Shown piece after piece: positions 10,687 to 19,862 of a stretch of DNA of 64,000 bases. Origin of the DNA: Acidimicrobiia bacterium (lineage in GTDB: Bacteria; Actinomycetota; Acidimicrobiia; Spongiisociales; Spongiisociaceae); contig JAJEIM010000009.1 in NCBI GenBank assembly GCA_022827785.1, forward strand, positions 1-64,000, in the 5' to 3' direction. Within the stretch, counting starts at the first letter, position 1, and each line of letters opens with the position of its first letter. The translations under genes and the position numbers were made by a program. Under the pieces are notes generated by a model. That model ran no database searches, was not told where the DNA came from, and worked only from the letters and a program-made list of their open reading frames with translations.

Positions 10687-11679
10687 GTGAAGGCCCTGAC
10701 CCACCTCAAGGGTCCCTCCAGACCCGGTCCGGGCGACCGGAAGGTTCTGCTGGACCGGGCCGGCGAGCTTTTCGCCGGCGCCGAGATCGAGTCGTCCGAC
10801 ATCATCCGGATCGACGTGCCGGGCCGGGGCCAGTCGGTTGGAGGGGAGGGGCTGCTGAGGCCCGAGCTCGAACCTATCGTGCCCGCCCTGCAGTCGGGAT
10901 CCCTGTTCGGCGGGCGTATGGGTGTCATGTTGATGGACGCCCACCTACTCCAGTCCGATGAGGCTGCGGTCGTGACCGATCTACTCGCTCACCTGGCCGG
11001 CGGGAGCCCGCCGGTGGTGCTGGTCACGAGCGGAAAGCTCCCGTCCCCGCTCGCATCCCATGTGAAGAGGAACGCCGAGGTGGTAACGGTCCGCAAGCTG
11101 GCCGACCGTGATGTCGCCCTCTGGGTGCGCGACGCCGCCCGCAGGCGCGGGCTACGCCTCGGTACGGACGCCGCTCAAGCTCTTGTCCAGCGCTTCGGGT
11201 CCGACGTCGGCGCCATCGACCACGCTCTCGACCAACTGAGCATTTCCGGCGGTCCGGTAACCGAACAGGTCATCCTGGACCGCTTCCGGAACCGGCCGGA
11301 CCAGCCCCTTTGGAAGCTGACCGACGCCCTGGCGAAGGGGGCGGCAGAAGAAGCCATCCGCCGGCTGCATGATCTCCTCACCCACGGGCACCCCCTCGTC
11401 CTTGTGGCAACCATCGAGAACGACCTTCGGAAGAGGGCGCTGGCCGCGGCCGCGCCGGACATCGCCACGTTCGCGGAGTGGATCGGCGGCAAGCCCGGCG
11501 CCTACCCGACCCGGAAGGCCTGGCAGGCAGGACGGACGATGTCAAGGGAGGATCTGAACAGGGCCGTGGATGCTGTTCGCAGGGCCGATGCCACGCTGAA
11601 AGGCATGCCGCAAGAGACCCACCTGCCCACCTTGGAGCGCTTGGTGGCCGCCCTCTGCATCTGGTATCGAGGCAGGTGA
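10687..11679 (+). CDS. holA: DNA polymerase III subunit delta
   Basis: 330 residues, normal length. HolA is the clamp-loader subunit that opens the beta clamp. The N-terminal AAA+-like domain lacks a functional Walker A, as usual for delta, and contains LFGGRMGVMLMDAHLL, the family's SLFxxxRLVVL-like region. Domain II (VRKLADRDVALWVRDAARRRG) and the C-terminal helical collar (about 215-325, with PLWKLTDALAKG) follow. The start is GTG 10687. It precedes rpsT, which lies convergently, the usual neighbour of holA in actinobacteria. Confidence 0.88.
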   Translation: MKALTHLKGPSRPGPGDRKVLLDRAGELFAGAEIESSDIIRIDVPGRGQSVGGEGLLRPELEPIVPALQSGSLFGGRMGVMLMDAHLLQSDEAAVVTDLLAHLAGGSPPVVLVTSGKLPSPLASHVKRNAEVVTVRKLADRDVALWVRDAARRRGLRLGTDAAQALVQRFGSDVGAIDHALDQLSISGGPVTEQVILDRFRNRPDQPLWKLTDALAKGAAEEAIRRLHDLLTHGHPLVLVATIENDLRKRALAAAAPDIATFAEWIGGKPGAYPTRKAWQAGRTMSREDLNRAVDAVRRADATLKGMPQETHLPTLERLVAALCIWYRGR

Positions 11680-11742
11680 ACCCGAGTCAGGTTGGCGAAT
11701 CCGGCTCAACTCCGCCGGCCGGCATGGGCCGGCAGTCGCCTC

Positions 11743-11997
11743 CTAGAGTGCCTGGCGAGCCAGCCGCGCCTTCCGGCGGTTCGCGGTGTTCTGCTTGAGC
11801 ACACCTTTCGCCACAGCCTGATCGATTCGCTTCTGGGCGCTTCGCAGAGCCTGCTCGGTTGCCTCACGGTCACCGCTCTCGGCGGCTTCCTCCACCTTGC
11901 GCGCCCGGGTTTTCAACTCGGAACGGACCGACCTGTTGCGGGCCCTGCTGGCAATGGCCTGCCTGTCGCGCTTTTCCTGGGACTTGGTGTGTGGCAT
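11743..11997 (-). CDS. rpsT: 30S ribosomal protein S20
   Basis: 84 residues, very basic, beginning MPHTKSQEKRDRQ and ending in the typical KGVLKQNTANRRKARLARQ segment. S20 binds the 5' and 3' minor domains of 16S rRNA during early 30S assembly. I chose ATG 11997; the 40-residue upstream extension of the frame has no S20 character. It is divergent from hrcA and convergent with holA. Confidence 0.95.
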   Translation of the reverse strand: MPHTKSQEKRDRQAIASRARNRSVRSELKTRARKVEEAAESGDREATEQALRSAQKRIDQAVAKGVLKQNTANRRKARLARQAL

Positions 11998-12172
11998 CTT
12001 TGTGACCCGCCGTTTTGAGTTGCTTGCCGGATGGGCTCGAACCTGTGGAGCGCCTCCAGGGGTGAGCATGCGGACCGCGAGGCTAGCAGGCTCGGCCGAC
12101 CGGTCCAACGTAACCACCCCTTCGCATCGTCACCCCTGGTAGCGCCGGTGGGTATGGGTATCATGTCCGGCC

Positions 12173-13180
12173 ATGTTGGACGGTCGACGGGCGCGGATCC
12201 TGCGCATCATGATCGAGGAGCACATCCGCACGGGTGAGCCGGTAAGTTCCCGCGCCATTCTCGAGTCCGGCAACCTGGCGGTTTCCAGCGCCACGATCCG
12301 GACCGAGTTGGTGGCCCTCGAGGCTGCCGGATACGCCTTCCAGCCTCACACCTCCGCCGGGCGGATACCGACGCCGCAGGCCTATCGCTACTACGTGGAC
12401 AGCCTGATGCGTCCCCGGGAGACGCCGGTTGCCTCCGCCAGAGTGGCCGAGTTCTTCGCATCGGTCCAGACGGAGTTGGGCCGCCTGCTCAAGGCCACGT
12501 CCGCCCTACTCAGCGAGATCACCCACTTCCCGTCGGTGGTGACCAGCCCCAGCATTGCCAGCGAGGTGATCCGGGCGGTGCACCTGGTCCGGACCACGGT
12601 CAATACGGTTCTCATGGTCGTGGTGACGGTCGCCGGACGGGTGTCCCAGACGCTCCTGCATCTGCCGGTGCCGGTGGACAGCGCCGACGTGCAGGAGGCC
12701 GAGAGGCTGATCCGTCGCTTCCAGGTGGGCGCCTCGATGTCCGAGAGCCTCGATCTGGAGGCGATGTCCCTGGCCAACCCGACCGAACGGGTGGCATCCG
12801 TTCTCCGGCAGGCGGCGGCGGCATTCGAGAACACCGGAGCAGCGGACCACGAGCTGTACATGGGTTCGGCGTCCTACCTGACGGCTGCTTGGGGAGAGCT
12901 CTCCAAGGTCCAGGGCGTCCTCGACGTCCTGGAGCGGGAGGCGGCGCTGCTCGAAGTACTGGGTCACCTTCCGGCCGGCACGGAGGTGCGGATCGGCTCC
13001 GAACTGGGCATCGACTCCGCCACGGACATCTCCCTGGTGACCACTACCTACGGCGAGGAGTCTGTGGGCCCCGCCGGTCGGCTGGGGGTGCTGGGACCGA
13101 TGAGGATGGACTACGGCCGGACCATCCGGGTACTCGAGGAGATTGGCGACGGCCTCGACGAGAGCCTCGGCGAGTCCTAG
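12173..13180 (+). CDS. hrcA: Heat-inducible transcription repressor HrcA
   Basis: 335 residues. The N-terminal winged helix-turn-helix is seen in [21 protein letters not shown] and [14 protein letters not shown], followed by the family motif [19 protein letters not shown] and the GAF-like and dimerization domains; the end includes [14 protein letters not shown]. HrcA normally represses chaperone operons at CIRCE elements. I found no CIRCE inverted repeat in the 175 bp upstream, so autoregulation through that site is not supported here; targets may be groESL or clusters elsewhere. It is followed after 20 bp by dnaJ, almost certainly in one operon. Confidence 0.93.
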   Translation: MLDGRRARILRIMIEEHIRTGEPVSSRAILESGNLAVSSATIRTELVALEAAGYAFQPHTSAGRIPTPQAYRYYVDSLMRPRETPVASARVAEFFASVQTELGRLLKATSALLSEITHFPSVVTSPSIASEVIRAVHLVRTTVNTVLMVVVTVAGRVSQTLLHLPVPVDSADVQEAERLIRRFQVGASMSESLDLEAMSLANPTERVASVLRQAAAAFENTGAADHELYMGSASYLTAAWGELSKVQGVLDVLEREAALLEVLGHLPAGTEVRIGSELGIDSATDISLVTTTYGEESVGPAGRLGVLGPMRMDYGRTIRVLEEIGDGLDESLGES

Positions 13181-13200
13181 GCGACGGCAGAGAGACCGAA

Positions 13201-14259
13201 ATGGCCGACTACTACCGCATCCTGGACGTCGAGCGCGACGCGTCCCGAGACGAGATCAAGCGGGCCTTCCGGCGACTGGCCAGGGAGTCCCACCCCGACG
13301 CCAATCCCGATGATCCGACGGCCGAGGCTCGTTTTCGCCAGGTTGCGGAGGCCTACGAGGTTCTGTCCGATCCCGAGCGGCGAGCCCGGTACGACCGTGG
13401 GGAGACTCTCGATCCGGGCGCCTTCTTCCAGGGCACGAGCTCGCTCGACGACCTGCTGCGTTCGGTCTTCGGCGACAGCGGCCTCTTCGGAACCGTTACT
13501 CGTGAACCACGGGTGAATCGAGGGCGGGACGTACGGGTCAACGTGGTGCTCACTCTGGAGGAGGCGGCCTTCGGGGTGGAGAAACCGGTCGTGTTCCGTA
13601 CTGCTCTGACCTGCGACTCGTGTGCGGGCTCGGGCTCCGGGGACGGCGCCGGTCTCCGGGCGTGCCGGATCTGCGGAGGGAGCGGCCAGGTGAGGATGGC
13701 CCGGCGCAGCGTGTTCGGCTCATTGATGACCTTGACCACCTGCCGGGCCTGCCAGGGCGACGGCTCGGTGCTGGCCGATCCGTGCGGGAGTTGTCGCGGA
13801 GAAGGAGTCAGGGAGGGTGAGAAGACCGTCCGGGTCGAGATTCCACCCGGCGTGGAGGAAGGCAACCGACTCCGGCTCCCCGCCAGAGGGGAAGCCGGTC
13901 GCCGCGGTGCCCTCGCCGGCGACCTGTACCTAGATCTGATCATCCAGCCGCACTCCGTCTTCGAGCGCGACGGAGACGACCTGGTCAGCGACGTGGAGGT
14001 GGGTATCGTCGCCGCGACGCTGGGAACCCAGGTGGAGGTGCCGCTCCTCGACGGTGGGACCCATCGGATCAAAGTTCCGGCCGGATCCCAGTACGGAGAG
14101 GTCATCCGGGTGCCCGGCAAGGGGATCACCCGGCTTCGCAGCTCGCGTCGAGGCGACCTCTACCTTCGCGTCAAGGTGGTCGTGCCCACCAGGCTCAGCC
14201 GCTCCCAGCGCAAACTCCTGCGCCAGTTCGGCGATGACGCAGGCGAAGAACTCCTGTGA
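13201..14259 (+). CDS. dnaJ: Chaperone protein DnaJ (type I Hsp40)
   Basis: 352 residues. The J domain (1-66) carries the HPD triad at 31-33. The Gly/Phe region is short and mostly acidic/Ser (about 67-100) instead of a long G/F stretch. Four CxxCxGxG zinc motifs start at C138, C155, C181 and C195, and two substrate-binding beta domains follow to the end. It stimulates DnaK and binds unfolded proteins. The start ATG 13201 is supported by the canonical [10 protein letters not shown]; the frame continues upstream into hrcA but is not coding there. It is operonic with hrcA. Confidence 0.94.
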   Translation: MADYYRILDVERDASRDEIKRAFRRLARESHPDANPDDPTAEARFRQVAEAYEVLSDPERRARYDRGETLDPGAFFQGTSSLDDLLRSVFGDSGLFGTVTREPRVNRGRDVRVNVVLTLEEAAFGVEKPVVFRTALTCDSCAGSGSGDGAGLRACRICGGSGQVRMARRSVFGSLMTLTTCRACQGDGSVLADPCGSCRGEGVREGEKTVRVEIPPGVEEGNRLRLPARGEAGRRGALAGDLYLDLIIQPHSVFERDGDDLVSDVEVGIVAATLGTQVEVPLLDGGTHRIKVPAGSQYGEVIRVPGKGITRLRSSRRGDLYLRVKVVVPTRLSRSQRKLLRQFGDDAGEELL

Positions 14260-14479
14260 GCCGGCGATGTGCCGGTACAGCCTTCGATCCGCGGCGAACA
14301 TCGCGAATCGGGAACCGATGGTGGGTTGCCCGCGAACCAGCCCGGCGTGTTCGGGCGGTCATCGGCGTTCCACGCCGCAATTCCGCAGACGATGACGGGG
14401 CTACTTCATCGGTAGTCCAGCCGTTCGTGGTATCCTGAGCGGGCCTTTGGAGCTGCGCACCATCGCCCCGCCGCGTTAA

Positions 14480-15457
14480 ATGCTTCCCGCCGCGCCGCCT
14501 GTCCTCACCGTGCATGTCTCCGGTATCGGCTTGATGCTGGACCTGCTCGGCGAACGGGACTCCCACCTCCGAATGGTGGAGTCGGCATACCCTGAAGCCG
14601 TGATCGTGGCTCGTGGCGACGAGATCGTGTTCCAGGGCGAGGAGCAGTCTGCCCGCCGTGCCCACAAAGTAGTGGAGGAACTGCTGATGCTGGTACAGCA
14701 GGGTATGAGTCTGGAGCCGGAAGGTGTGCATCGGGTGATAGAGATGGTCAATGCCTCGGTGCCCTCTCCCAGTGGTGTCCTCGGGGAGACCATCGAGGTA
14801 GCCCGCGGCAAGATCGTCCGACCCAAGACGGTGGGGCAACTCCGCTACGTAGAGGCGATCCGTCGCTCGACCCTCGTTTTCGGGATCGGACCGGCCGGGA
14901 CCGGCAAGACCTATCTGGCAATGGCAGCCGCGACGGAGTCCCTGATCACCGGCAAGGTAAAGCGAATCGTTCTCACCCGGCCGGCGGTCGAGGCCGGTGA
15001 GCGGCTCGGCTTCCTGCCCGGCGACCTGGAAGCGAAGTTCAATCCCTACCTCCGGCCGTTGTACGACGCCTTGTACGAGATGCTGGGACCCGACGATGTC
15101 ATGGGCTACATGGAGAGGGGAACGATCGAGATCGCCCCGCTGGCCTACATGCGGGGCCGCACTCTCAACGATTCGATCGTGGTGCTCGACGAGGCGCAGA
15201 ACACGTCCCGGGCACAGATGAAGATGTTCCTAACCCGGCTGGGGTTCAACTCCAAGATGATCATCACCGGCGATGCCACTCAGGTCGACCTGCCGGCGGA
15301 CCGCCTGTCGGGTCTGGTCCACGCCAGGGGAATCCTGGAGAAGGTGCGGGACGTGACAGTGGTCCACCTGGGCGCGGCCGATGTGGTGCGCCACCGCTTG
15401 GTGGCGGAGATCGTGGAGGCCTACGAGGCGGCGGAGAGCCGAGCGCCCGACCGATGA
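14480..15457 (+). CDS. phoH: PhoH-family ATPase
   Basis: 325 residues, about the usual length of actinobacterial PhoH. A KH-like N-terminal part (to about 110) is followed by the P-loop helicase-type core: Walker A GIGPAGTGKTYLA near 134, LTRPAVEAGERLGFLPG, Walker B VVLDEAQNT near 235 and GDATQVDLP. PhoH is implicated in RNA metabolism together with YbeY. A 220-bp gap separates it from dnaJ; in it I see only TATCCT at 14431-14436 as a possible -10 element. It overlaps the next gene by 4 bp. Confidence 0.92.
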   Translation: MLPAAPPVLTVHVSGIGLMLDLLGERDSHLRMVESAYPEAVIVARGDEIVFQGEEQSARRAHKVVEELLMLVQQGMSLEPEGVHRVIEMVNASVPSPSGVLGETIEVARGKIVRPKTVGQLRYVEAIRRSTLVFGIGPAGTGKTYLAMAAATESLITGKVKRIVLTRPAVEAGERLGFLPGDLEAKFNPYLRPLYDALYEMLGPDDVMGYMERGTIEIAPLAYMRGRTLNDSIVVLDEAQNTSRAQMKMFLTRLGFNSKMIITGDATQVDLPADRLSGLVHARGILEKVRDVTVVHLGAADVVRHRLVAEIVEAYEAAESRAPDR

Positions 15458-18060
15458 GCCGTCGTGTCAGGTCCATCATCACCGGGTTGATCCTGGTGGC
15501 CACCGCAGGCCTCTCGTGGGCCGGCATCCTGATCAACCAGGAATTCGCCACCGTGCAGGTGATGGTGGGGGAGCCGGCGCCCCAGACCTTCGCAGCCGAG
15601 TCCCCGATCGAGATACAGGACTCCGCTGCCACCGAGGTCGCTCGCCAGGTGGCCAGAGAAGCCGTGGACCCGGTGTACGGGAGGCATGCGGAGATCGACG
15701 CACTCGTGATCAACGACATCCAGGCCTTCTTCCAGTCGCTCAGGGCCGCCACCGTGGATCAGGGTGCTCGCCCGCTGCCGGTGGTCACCACCACGAGCAC
15801 GGTGGTCCGCCAGACGCTTGCCACCACCACCGTTCCCACGACCGTCGAGCCGGTGGCTGCCCCTGGTGCGGAGGAGGGCCAGGAACCGGCCGCGGTCACC
15901 GAGGAGGCGCCTACGCCGACCACCCGGCCCGCGACCGTGACCGCGACGGCGGGCGTCACCGGGCGGGTGTTCATCGATACCGATGCCAACGGGTTCTTCA
16001 ACCTCGGTGTGGATCACGGCCTGGGCGAGGTGAGGGTGGTGGCCTACGACGCGACCGGCACCCGCTTCGAAACGGTGACGTTCTCGGACGGTAGGTACTC
16101 GCTGGGACGGATGTCTCCCGGGCCCGCGGCCGTGCTCATCGACACCGACACCGTTCCGGATCGGTTGACCGGACCCGAACAGCTTCTCTACCAGGAGGCC
16201 GAACTGGTGGATGGCCAGGAGGCCACGACCATCCATATTCCGCTACGCACCGCCGTAACCCCCAAGGACACGCAACTGGCCAGCCTCCTGGCGAGCGGCC
16301 TGCTGCTGTCCGACAGTGCGGTCTCGCTCCTTGTGGAGATCGCTACGGGGGACGTCCTGCGTGAGATCCTGGGTGAGGAGCCATGGCTGCTCTCGATCGA
16401 ACGCGAGACCCTCCTGCTGGCGACCGAGGCTCTCAACACCAACGGCGGGATCCTGAGTGAGGAGCTCCGCGACGTCCAGATACAGTTCCGCTCCGCGCCG
16501 AGGTTCGTGCAGCTTCCCGACGCCGATTCGGCGGTCTGGCAACAAGTTTCCCAGGTCGTGCCCGAAGTGGCCACCGTGTTCCTGGCTGCCAACAAGACGG
16601 TCGACGCCGTGGCTACTGAGGCCCTCCGCGAGGAGAAGGCGGACGAGGTGGTTCCCCTGACCATCCGGTATGAGGCGGGTGAGGTGATCGTCGAGGAGGG
16701 TCAGGAGGTAACGGAGGAGACCGAGGCGGCGCTGTCGGATGCAGGGTTGCTCGGCCGGGCGGCGCCCCGCTACGTGGCGCTGGCCGCCGCGGTGGCCATC
16801 GTGGTCGGCCTGCCGGCGCTCTACCTGTACCGGTTCCAATCGGGCGTCTGGAACTCGATGCGCCGCATGTCCCTGTTCGGCCTGCTGGTGGTGCTTGCGG
16901 CGGTGTCCGCCCGCGGGGCGGCCGTGTTCGCCGCCGGGGGAGACGGCGCGATCGGCTTCCTGTTACCGGCGGCCGCCTTCGGCCTCATGACCGCCATCCT
17001 GTTCGACGCCAGGACCGCGGCATTGATGGCAGTCGTGGTGGGATCGATGACCGCCATCGCCACCGTCGATCCGGCCTACACGCTGTACGCCGGCCTGTCA
17101 GTCCTGGTCCCGATCCCGTTCGTGTCGGCCATCTCGGCCCGGCGCGACCTGCGGCGGGCGGGCCTGTACATCATGGCGATTTGCGGCGGCTTGGCGGCGC
17201 TGATCGCCTGGTACTTCCCGCAGGACATGAGCGTGCTCCGGGCTGCGGCGTACGCGGTCGGAGGCGGCGCTATCTCCTGGCTGGTCGGAAGCTCGCTGCT
17301 CTCCGTTCTGGAGATCTTGTTCGACGTCACTACTTCATTGCGTCTCCTGGATCTGACCGATCGCAACCATCCTGCCCTCCGGCTCCTCGAGGAGAAGGCC
17401 ATCGGCTCCTTCAACCACTCCCTGATGGTGGGCACGCTGGCCGATCGAGCGGCCCGGGCGGTGGGCGCCAACCCCTTGCTTGCCCGAGCCGCGGCCTACT
17501 ACCACGATCTCGGCAAGACCGAGCACCCGCAGTTCTTCATAGAGAACCAGTTCGGCATCCAGAACCCCCACGATGAGATGCCCCCGTTGCAGTCCGCCGA
17601 GGTGCTGCGCCGTCATGTGCTCGACGGGCTTAGGCTGGCGCGCAAGTTCCGGATTCCCGGAGATGTGGCCGAGGCCGTCATCACCCATCATGGCGACGGC
17701 ATCATGCATTTCTTCTACGACAAGGCCCGGAAGGAGTACGGCGCCGATGCCGTGGACCGGGAGGACTACCGCCACGCCGGGCGTAAGCCGGTGAAGAAGG
17801 AAATGGCCATAGTGATGATGGCCGACTCGGTCGAAGGCGCCTGCCGGGCGGTCTTCCAGGTGGAGGAACCGACGCCCGAACGTATCGAGCGGCTGGTCGA
17901 GAAGGTGGTGGGAGAGAAGGTGGCCGACGGCCAGCTCTCTGCTTCGGATGTGACGCTGGGGGATCTCACCAAGGTGAAGGAAGCCATGGTCGAGGCGCTG
18001 GTAGGGCATTACCACCAGCGCATCCCCTACCCGAACTTTCCCGAAGGAGAGCCGGTTTGA
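15454..18060 (+). CDS. PgpH-like 7TM-HD phosphodiesterase with inserted SdrD-B-like domain
   Basis: 868-residue membrane protein of the 7TMR-HDED/7TM/HD family. In Firmicutes the family member PgpH degrades cyclic di-AMP. Order: signal/anchor helix (about 8-27); extracellular domain (28-435); about seven helices (436-625); cytoplasmic HD domain with H655, H684-D685 (YYHDLGK), H745-H746 and D791. Within the extracellular part there is a Thr/Pro-rich stretch (about 108-165) and then an SdrD-B/Cna-B-like domain (168-266) with FIDTDANGFFN, GLGEVRVVAYD and DGRYSLGRMSPG. That domain is not a usual component of the family. ATGA overlap with phoH and ybeY 50 bp downstream match the common phoH-pgpH-ybeY order. 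Substrate specificity is inferred from the family. Confidence 0.88.
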   Translation: MSRRVRSIITGLILVATAGLSWAGILINQEFATVQVMVGEPAPQTFAAESPIEIQDSAATEVARQVAREAVDPVYGRHAEIDALVINDIQAFFQSLRAATVDQGARPLPVVTTTSTVVRQTLATTTVPTTVEPVAAPGAEEGQEPAAVTEEAPTPTTRPATVTATAGVTGRVFIDTDANGFFNLGVDHGLGEVRVVAYDATGTRFETVTFSDGRYSLGRMSPGPAAVLIDTDTVPDRLTGPEQLLYQEAELVDGQEATTIHIPLRTAVTPKDTQLASLLASGLLLSDSAVSLLVEIATGDVLREILGEEPWLLSIERETLLLATEALNTNGGILSEELRDVQIQFRSAPRFVQLPDADSAVWQQVSQVVPEVATVFLAANKTVDAVATEALREEKADEVVPLTIRYEAGEVIVEEGQEVTEETEAALSDAGLLGRAAPRYVALAAAVAIVVGLPALYLYRFQSGVWNSMRRMSLFGLLVVLAAVSARGAAVFAAGGDGAIGFLLPAAAFGLMTAILFDARTAALMAVVVGSMTAIATVDPAYTLYAGLSVLVPIPFVSAISARRDLRRAGLYIMAICGGLAALIAWYFPQDMSVLRAAAYAVGGGAISWLVGSSLLSVLEILFDVTTSLRLLDLTDRNHPALRLLEEKAIGSFNHSLMVGTLADRAARAVGANPLLARAAAYYHDLGKTEHPQFFIENQFGIQNPHDEMPPLQSAEVLRRHVLDGLRLARKFRIPGDVAEAVITHHGDGIMHFFYDKARKEYGADAVDREDYRHAGRKPVKKEMAIVMMADSVEGACRAVFQVEEPTPERIERLVEKVVGEKVADGQLSASDVTLGDLTKVKEAMVEALVGHYHQRIPYPNFPEGEPV

Positions 18061-18110
18061 CCACCGAACGCCCGGTGTATCGCCCGAGTCCGGCAGCCGG
18101 GGACTAGCCC

Positions 18111-18581
18111 GTGGAGATCAACCTGGCGAACCATCAGGACCTGCCGGTGGACGCGGACGCGCTCCGCGCCCTGGCACGAGCCGTGCTGGAGAACGAAGAC
18201 ATGCCGCCGTCAACAGAGGTGGGGGTCATGCTGGTTACCGACGATGACATGGCCGTGCATAATCAGCGGTTCATGGGCCGGGACGGGCCCACCGACGTGC
18301 TGGCGCTACCCCTTGCCCCACCCGGCTTGGAACCTCGGGATGGGGCTACCCGAAGTGGTTCGGGGGTTCCGTACGCGCTCGGCGATGTGATCATTGCACC
18401 CGGTTACGTACGCGACCAGGCGCAGCGCCTCGGTACCGCGTACGAGGTGGAGATCGCTCTCATGGTCACCCACGGGCTGCTGCATCTGATCGGTTACGAC
18501 CACGAGTCGGACCCGGAAGCAGAACGCATGGAATCGAGGGAGCGCCACCTCCTGGCGGCGGTCGGGATGGAGCGGCCATGA
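18111..18581 (+). CDS. ybeY: Endoribonuclease YbeY
   Basis: 156 residues. It contains the zinc-site motif HGLLHLIGYDHE (H-x3-H-x5-H) and the upstream segment RDGPTDVLALPL, both diagnostic of YbeY, a single-strand RNase used in 16S rRNA 3' maturation and ribosome quality control. The linker between these motifs (ATRSGSGVPYAL) is slightly longer than usual. The start is GTG 18111. It overlaps the following transporter gene by 4 bp. Confidence 0.93.
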   Translation: MEINLANHQDLPVDADALRALARAVLENEDMPPSTEVGVMLVTDDDMAVHNQRFMGRDGPTDVLALPLAPPGLEPRDGATRSGSGVPYALGDVIIAPGYVRDQAQRLGTAYEVEIALMVTHGLLHLIGYDHESDPEAERMESRERHLLAAVGMERP

Positions 18582-19774
18582 GTTGGCTGGTATGGGCGGC
18601 GGCGACGATGGTTCTCGCGCTGGCGGCGGCACTCAGGGCGGCCGGGGAATCGCTGGTCCGCACCCCACGAGCCGATGCCCTTCACGACGCCGCGGACGGC
18701 AACGAGGGCGCCCGGATCGTGGCAGGCCTGCTGGAGGACAGGGCCCGGATCCAACCGGCCACATCGCTGATGCATGCCACCCTCCTGGTGACCACCGCGC
18801 TGGCCGCGGCCTGGGTCACCGGCACCGTGCTGAGCGGTTCCCGGCTGGTGATGGCGCTGGTTATGACGGCCGGAATTATCGTGCTGCTCGGAGATGTGCT
18901 GCCGCGTTCGGTCGGCCGGAAACGACCCCACCGCATCGCATACCGGCTGGCCAGGCTGTTGCGGCTGGCGATTTCGATCGGCGGACGTGCGGCCGACCTG
19001 ATCGAGGATGAGGAGGACGGCGCCCCGGCCCCGGTCCCGGTCAATGGCGATCACGACCCGTCCGATCGGGAGGAGATCCGCATGATCTCCTCCGTTCTCG
19101 AGTTCTCCGATGCCATCGTGCGCGAGGTGATGGTGCCGCGGACGGACATGGTGACGCTGGGCGTCGCCAGTACCACTGCCGAGGCCCTGGATCTCATCCT
19201 GGACTGCGGCTACTCGCGGGTGCCGGTCACCGGCAAGGGGACGGACGACATCGTGGGGATGGTGTACGCGAAGGATCTACTGCGCCGGGTGGGGGCGTCA
19301 CGGGAACCGGAACCGGTCACGGAGATATCTCGCGAGCCGTACTTCGTTCCCGAGTCCAAGCCGGTGCGCGACCTGCTGCGGGAGATGCAGTCGCGACAGA
19401 TCCACATTGCCATTGCTGTTGACGAGTTCGGCGGGACCGCCGGGCTGGTCACGATCGAGGATCTGATCGAGGAGTTGGTGGGCGAGATCGTCGACGAGTA
19501 CGACACGGAGGCCCCCATGGTGCAGCCTCTGGACGACGGAGGGTTCCTGGTGGCGGCCCGATTGTCGGTGGACGACCTCAACCAGGTATTGGGCGCCGAT
19601 CTGCCCGATCACGAATGGGACACGGTGGGAGGCCTGGTGCTCGGCTTGGCTGGACGGGTACCGATGGTGGGCGAGAGGTTCGAGATGGGGGAGGCCGTAC
19701 TCGTGGCCGACCGGGTACAAGGTCGGCGGGTGGAGCGGGTGCTGGTCCACCGGGTGGGCGACACCGGTCGGTAG
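18578..19774 (+). CDS. CNNM/CorC-type transporter with CBS pair (hemolysin-like)
   Basis: 398 residues. A membrane part (1-130) with three or four helices is followed by the signature EFSDAIVREVMVPRTDM, two CBS domains (about 180-300; GYSRVPV, VGMVYAKDLL, IHIAIAVDEFGGTAGLVTIEDLIEELVG) and a C-terminal CorC_HlyC FAD-like domain (about 310-395; VGGLVLGLAGRVP). The family is linked to Mg2+/Co2+ export or homeostasis. The membrane domain is short and variable for the family. It is translationally coupled to ybeY, as in many bacteria. Confidence 0.87.
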   Translation: MSWLVWAAATMVLALAAALRAAGESLVRTPRADALHDAADGNEGARIVAGLLEDRARIQPATSLMHATLLVTTALAAAWVTGTVLSGSRLVMALVMTAGIIVLLGDVLPRSVGRKRPHRIAYRLARLLRLAISIGGRAADLIEDEEDGAPAPVPVNGDHDPSDREEIRMISSVLEFSDAIVREVMVPRTDMVTLGVASTTAEALDLILDCGYSRVPVTGKGTDDIVGMVYAKDLLRRVGASREPEPVTEISREPYFVPESKPVRDLLREMQSRQIHIAIAVDEFGGTAGLVTIEDLIEELVGEIVDEYDTEAPMVQPLDDGGFLVAARLSVDDLNQVLGADLPDHEWDTVGGLVLGLAGRVPMVGERFEMGEAVLVADRVQGRRVERVLVHRVGDTGR

Positions 19775-19853
19775 CCCTTATTCATGTTCCCAGCACGCCG
19801 ACCCGGATCAGGCCACCATCCAGACAATCCCACATCCATGAATAATTGGGGCT
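19773..19853. repeat. AT-rich inverted repeat upstream of era
   Basis: Perfect 9-bp arms TTATTCATG (19778-19786) and CATGAATAA (19837-19845) enclose 50 bases. Outside them AGCCC (19773-19777) and GGGCT (19849-19853) can also pair, with three unpaired bases on the right. The AT-rich arms stand out in this GC-rich DNA. The element fills the gap between the CNNM gene and era, so it may be a leader structure, a protein-binding site or a transcript terminator. Confidence 0.5.
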
Positions 19854-19862
19854 GAGGTCTGC

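Noticed and set aside
12000-12172. CIRCE operator upstream of hrcA
   Set aside because: No TTAGCACTC/GAGTGCTAA-type inverted repeat was found on reading the gap.
14256-14438. 60-codon frame starting at the dnaJ stop, as a possible small gene between dnaJ and phoH
   Set aside because: Arg-rich with no pattern or ribosome site; more likely part of an intergenic gap.
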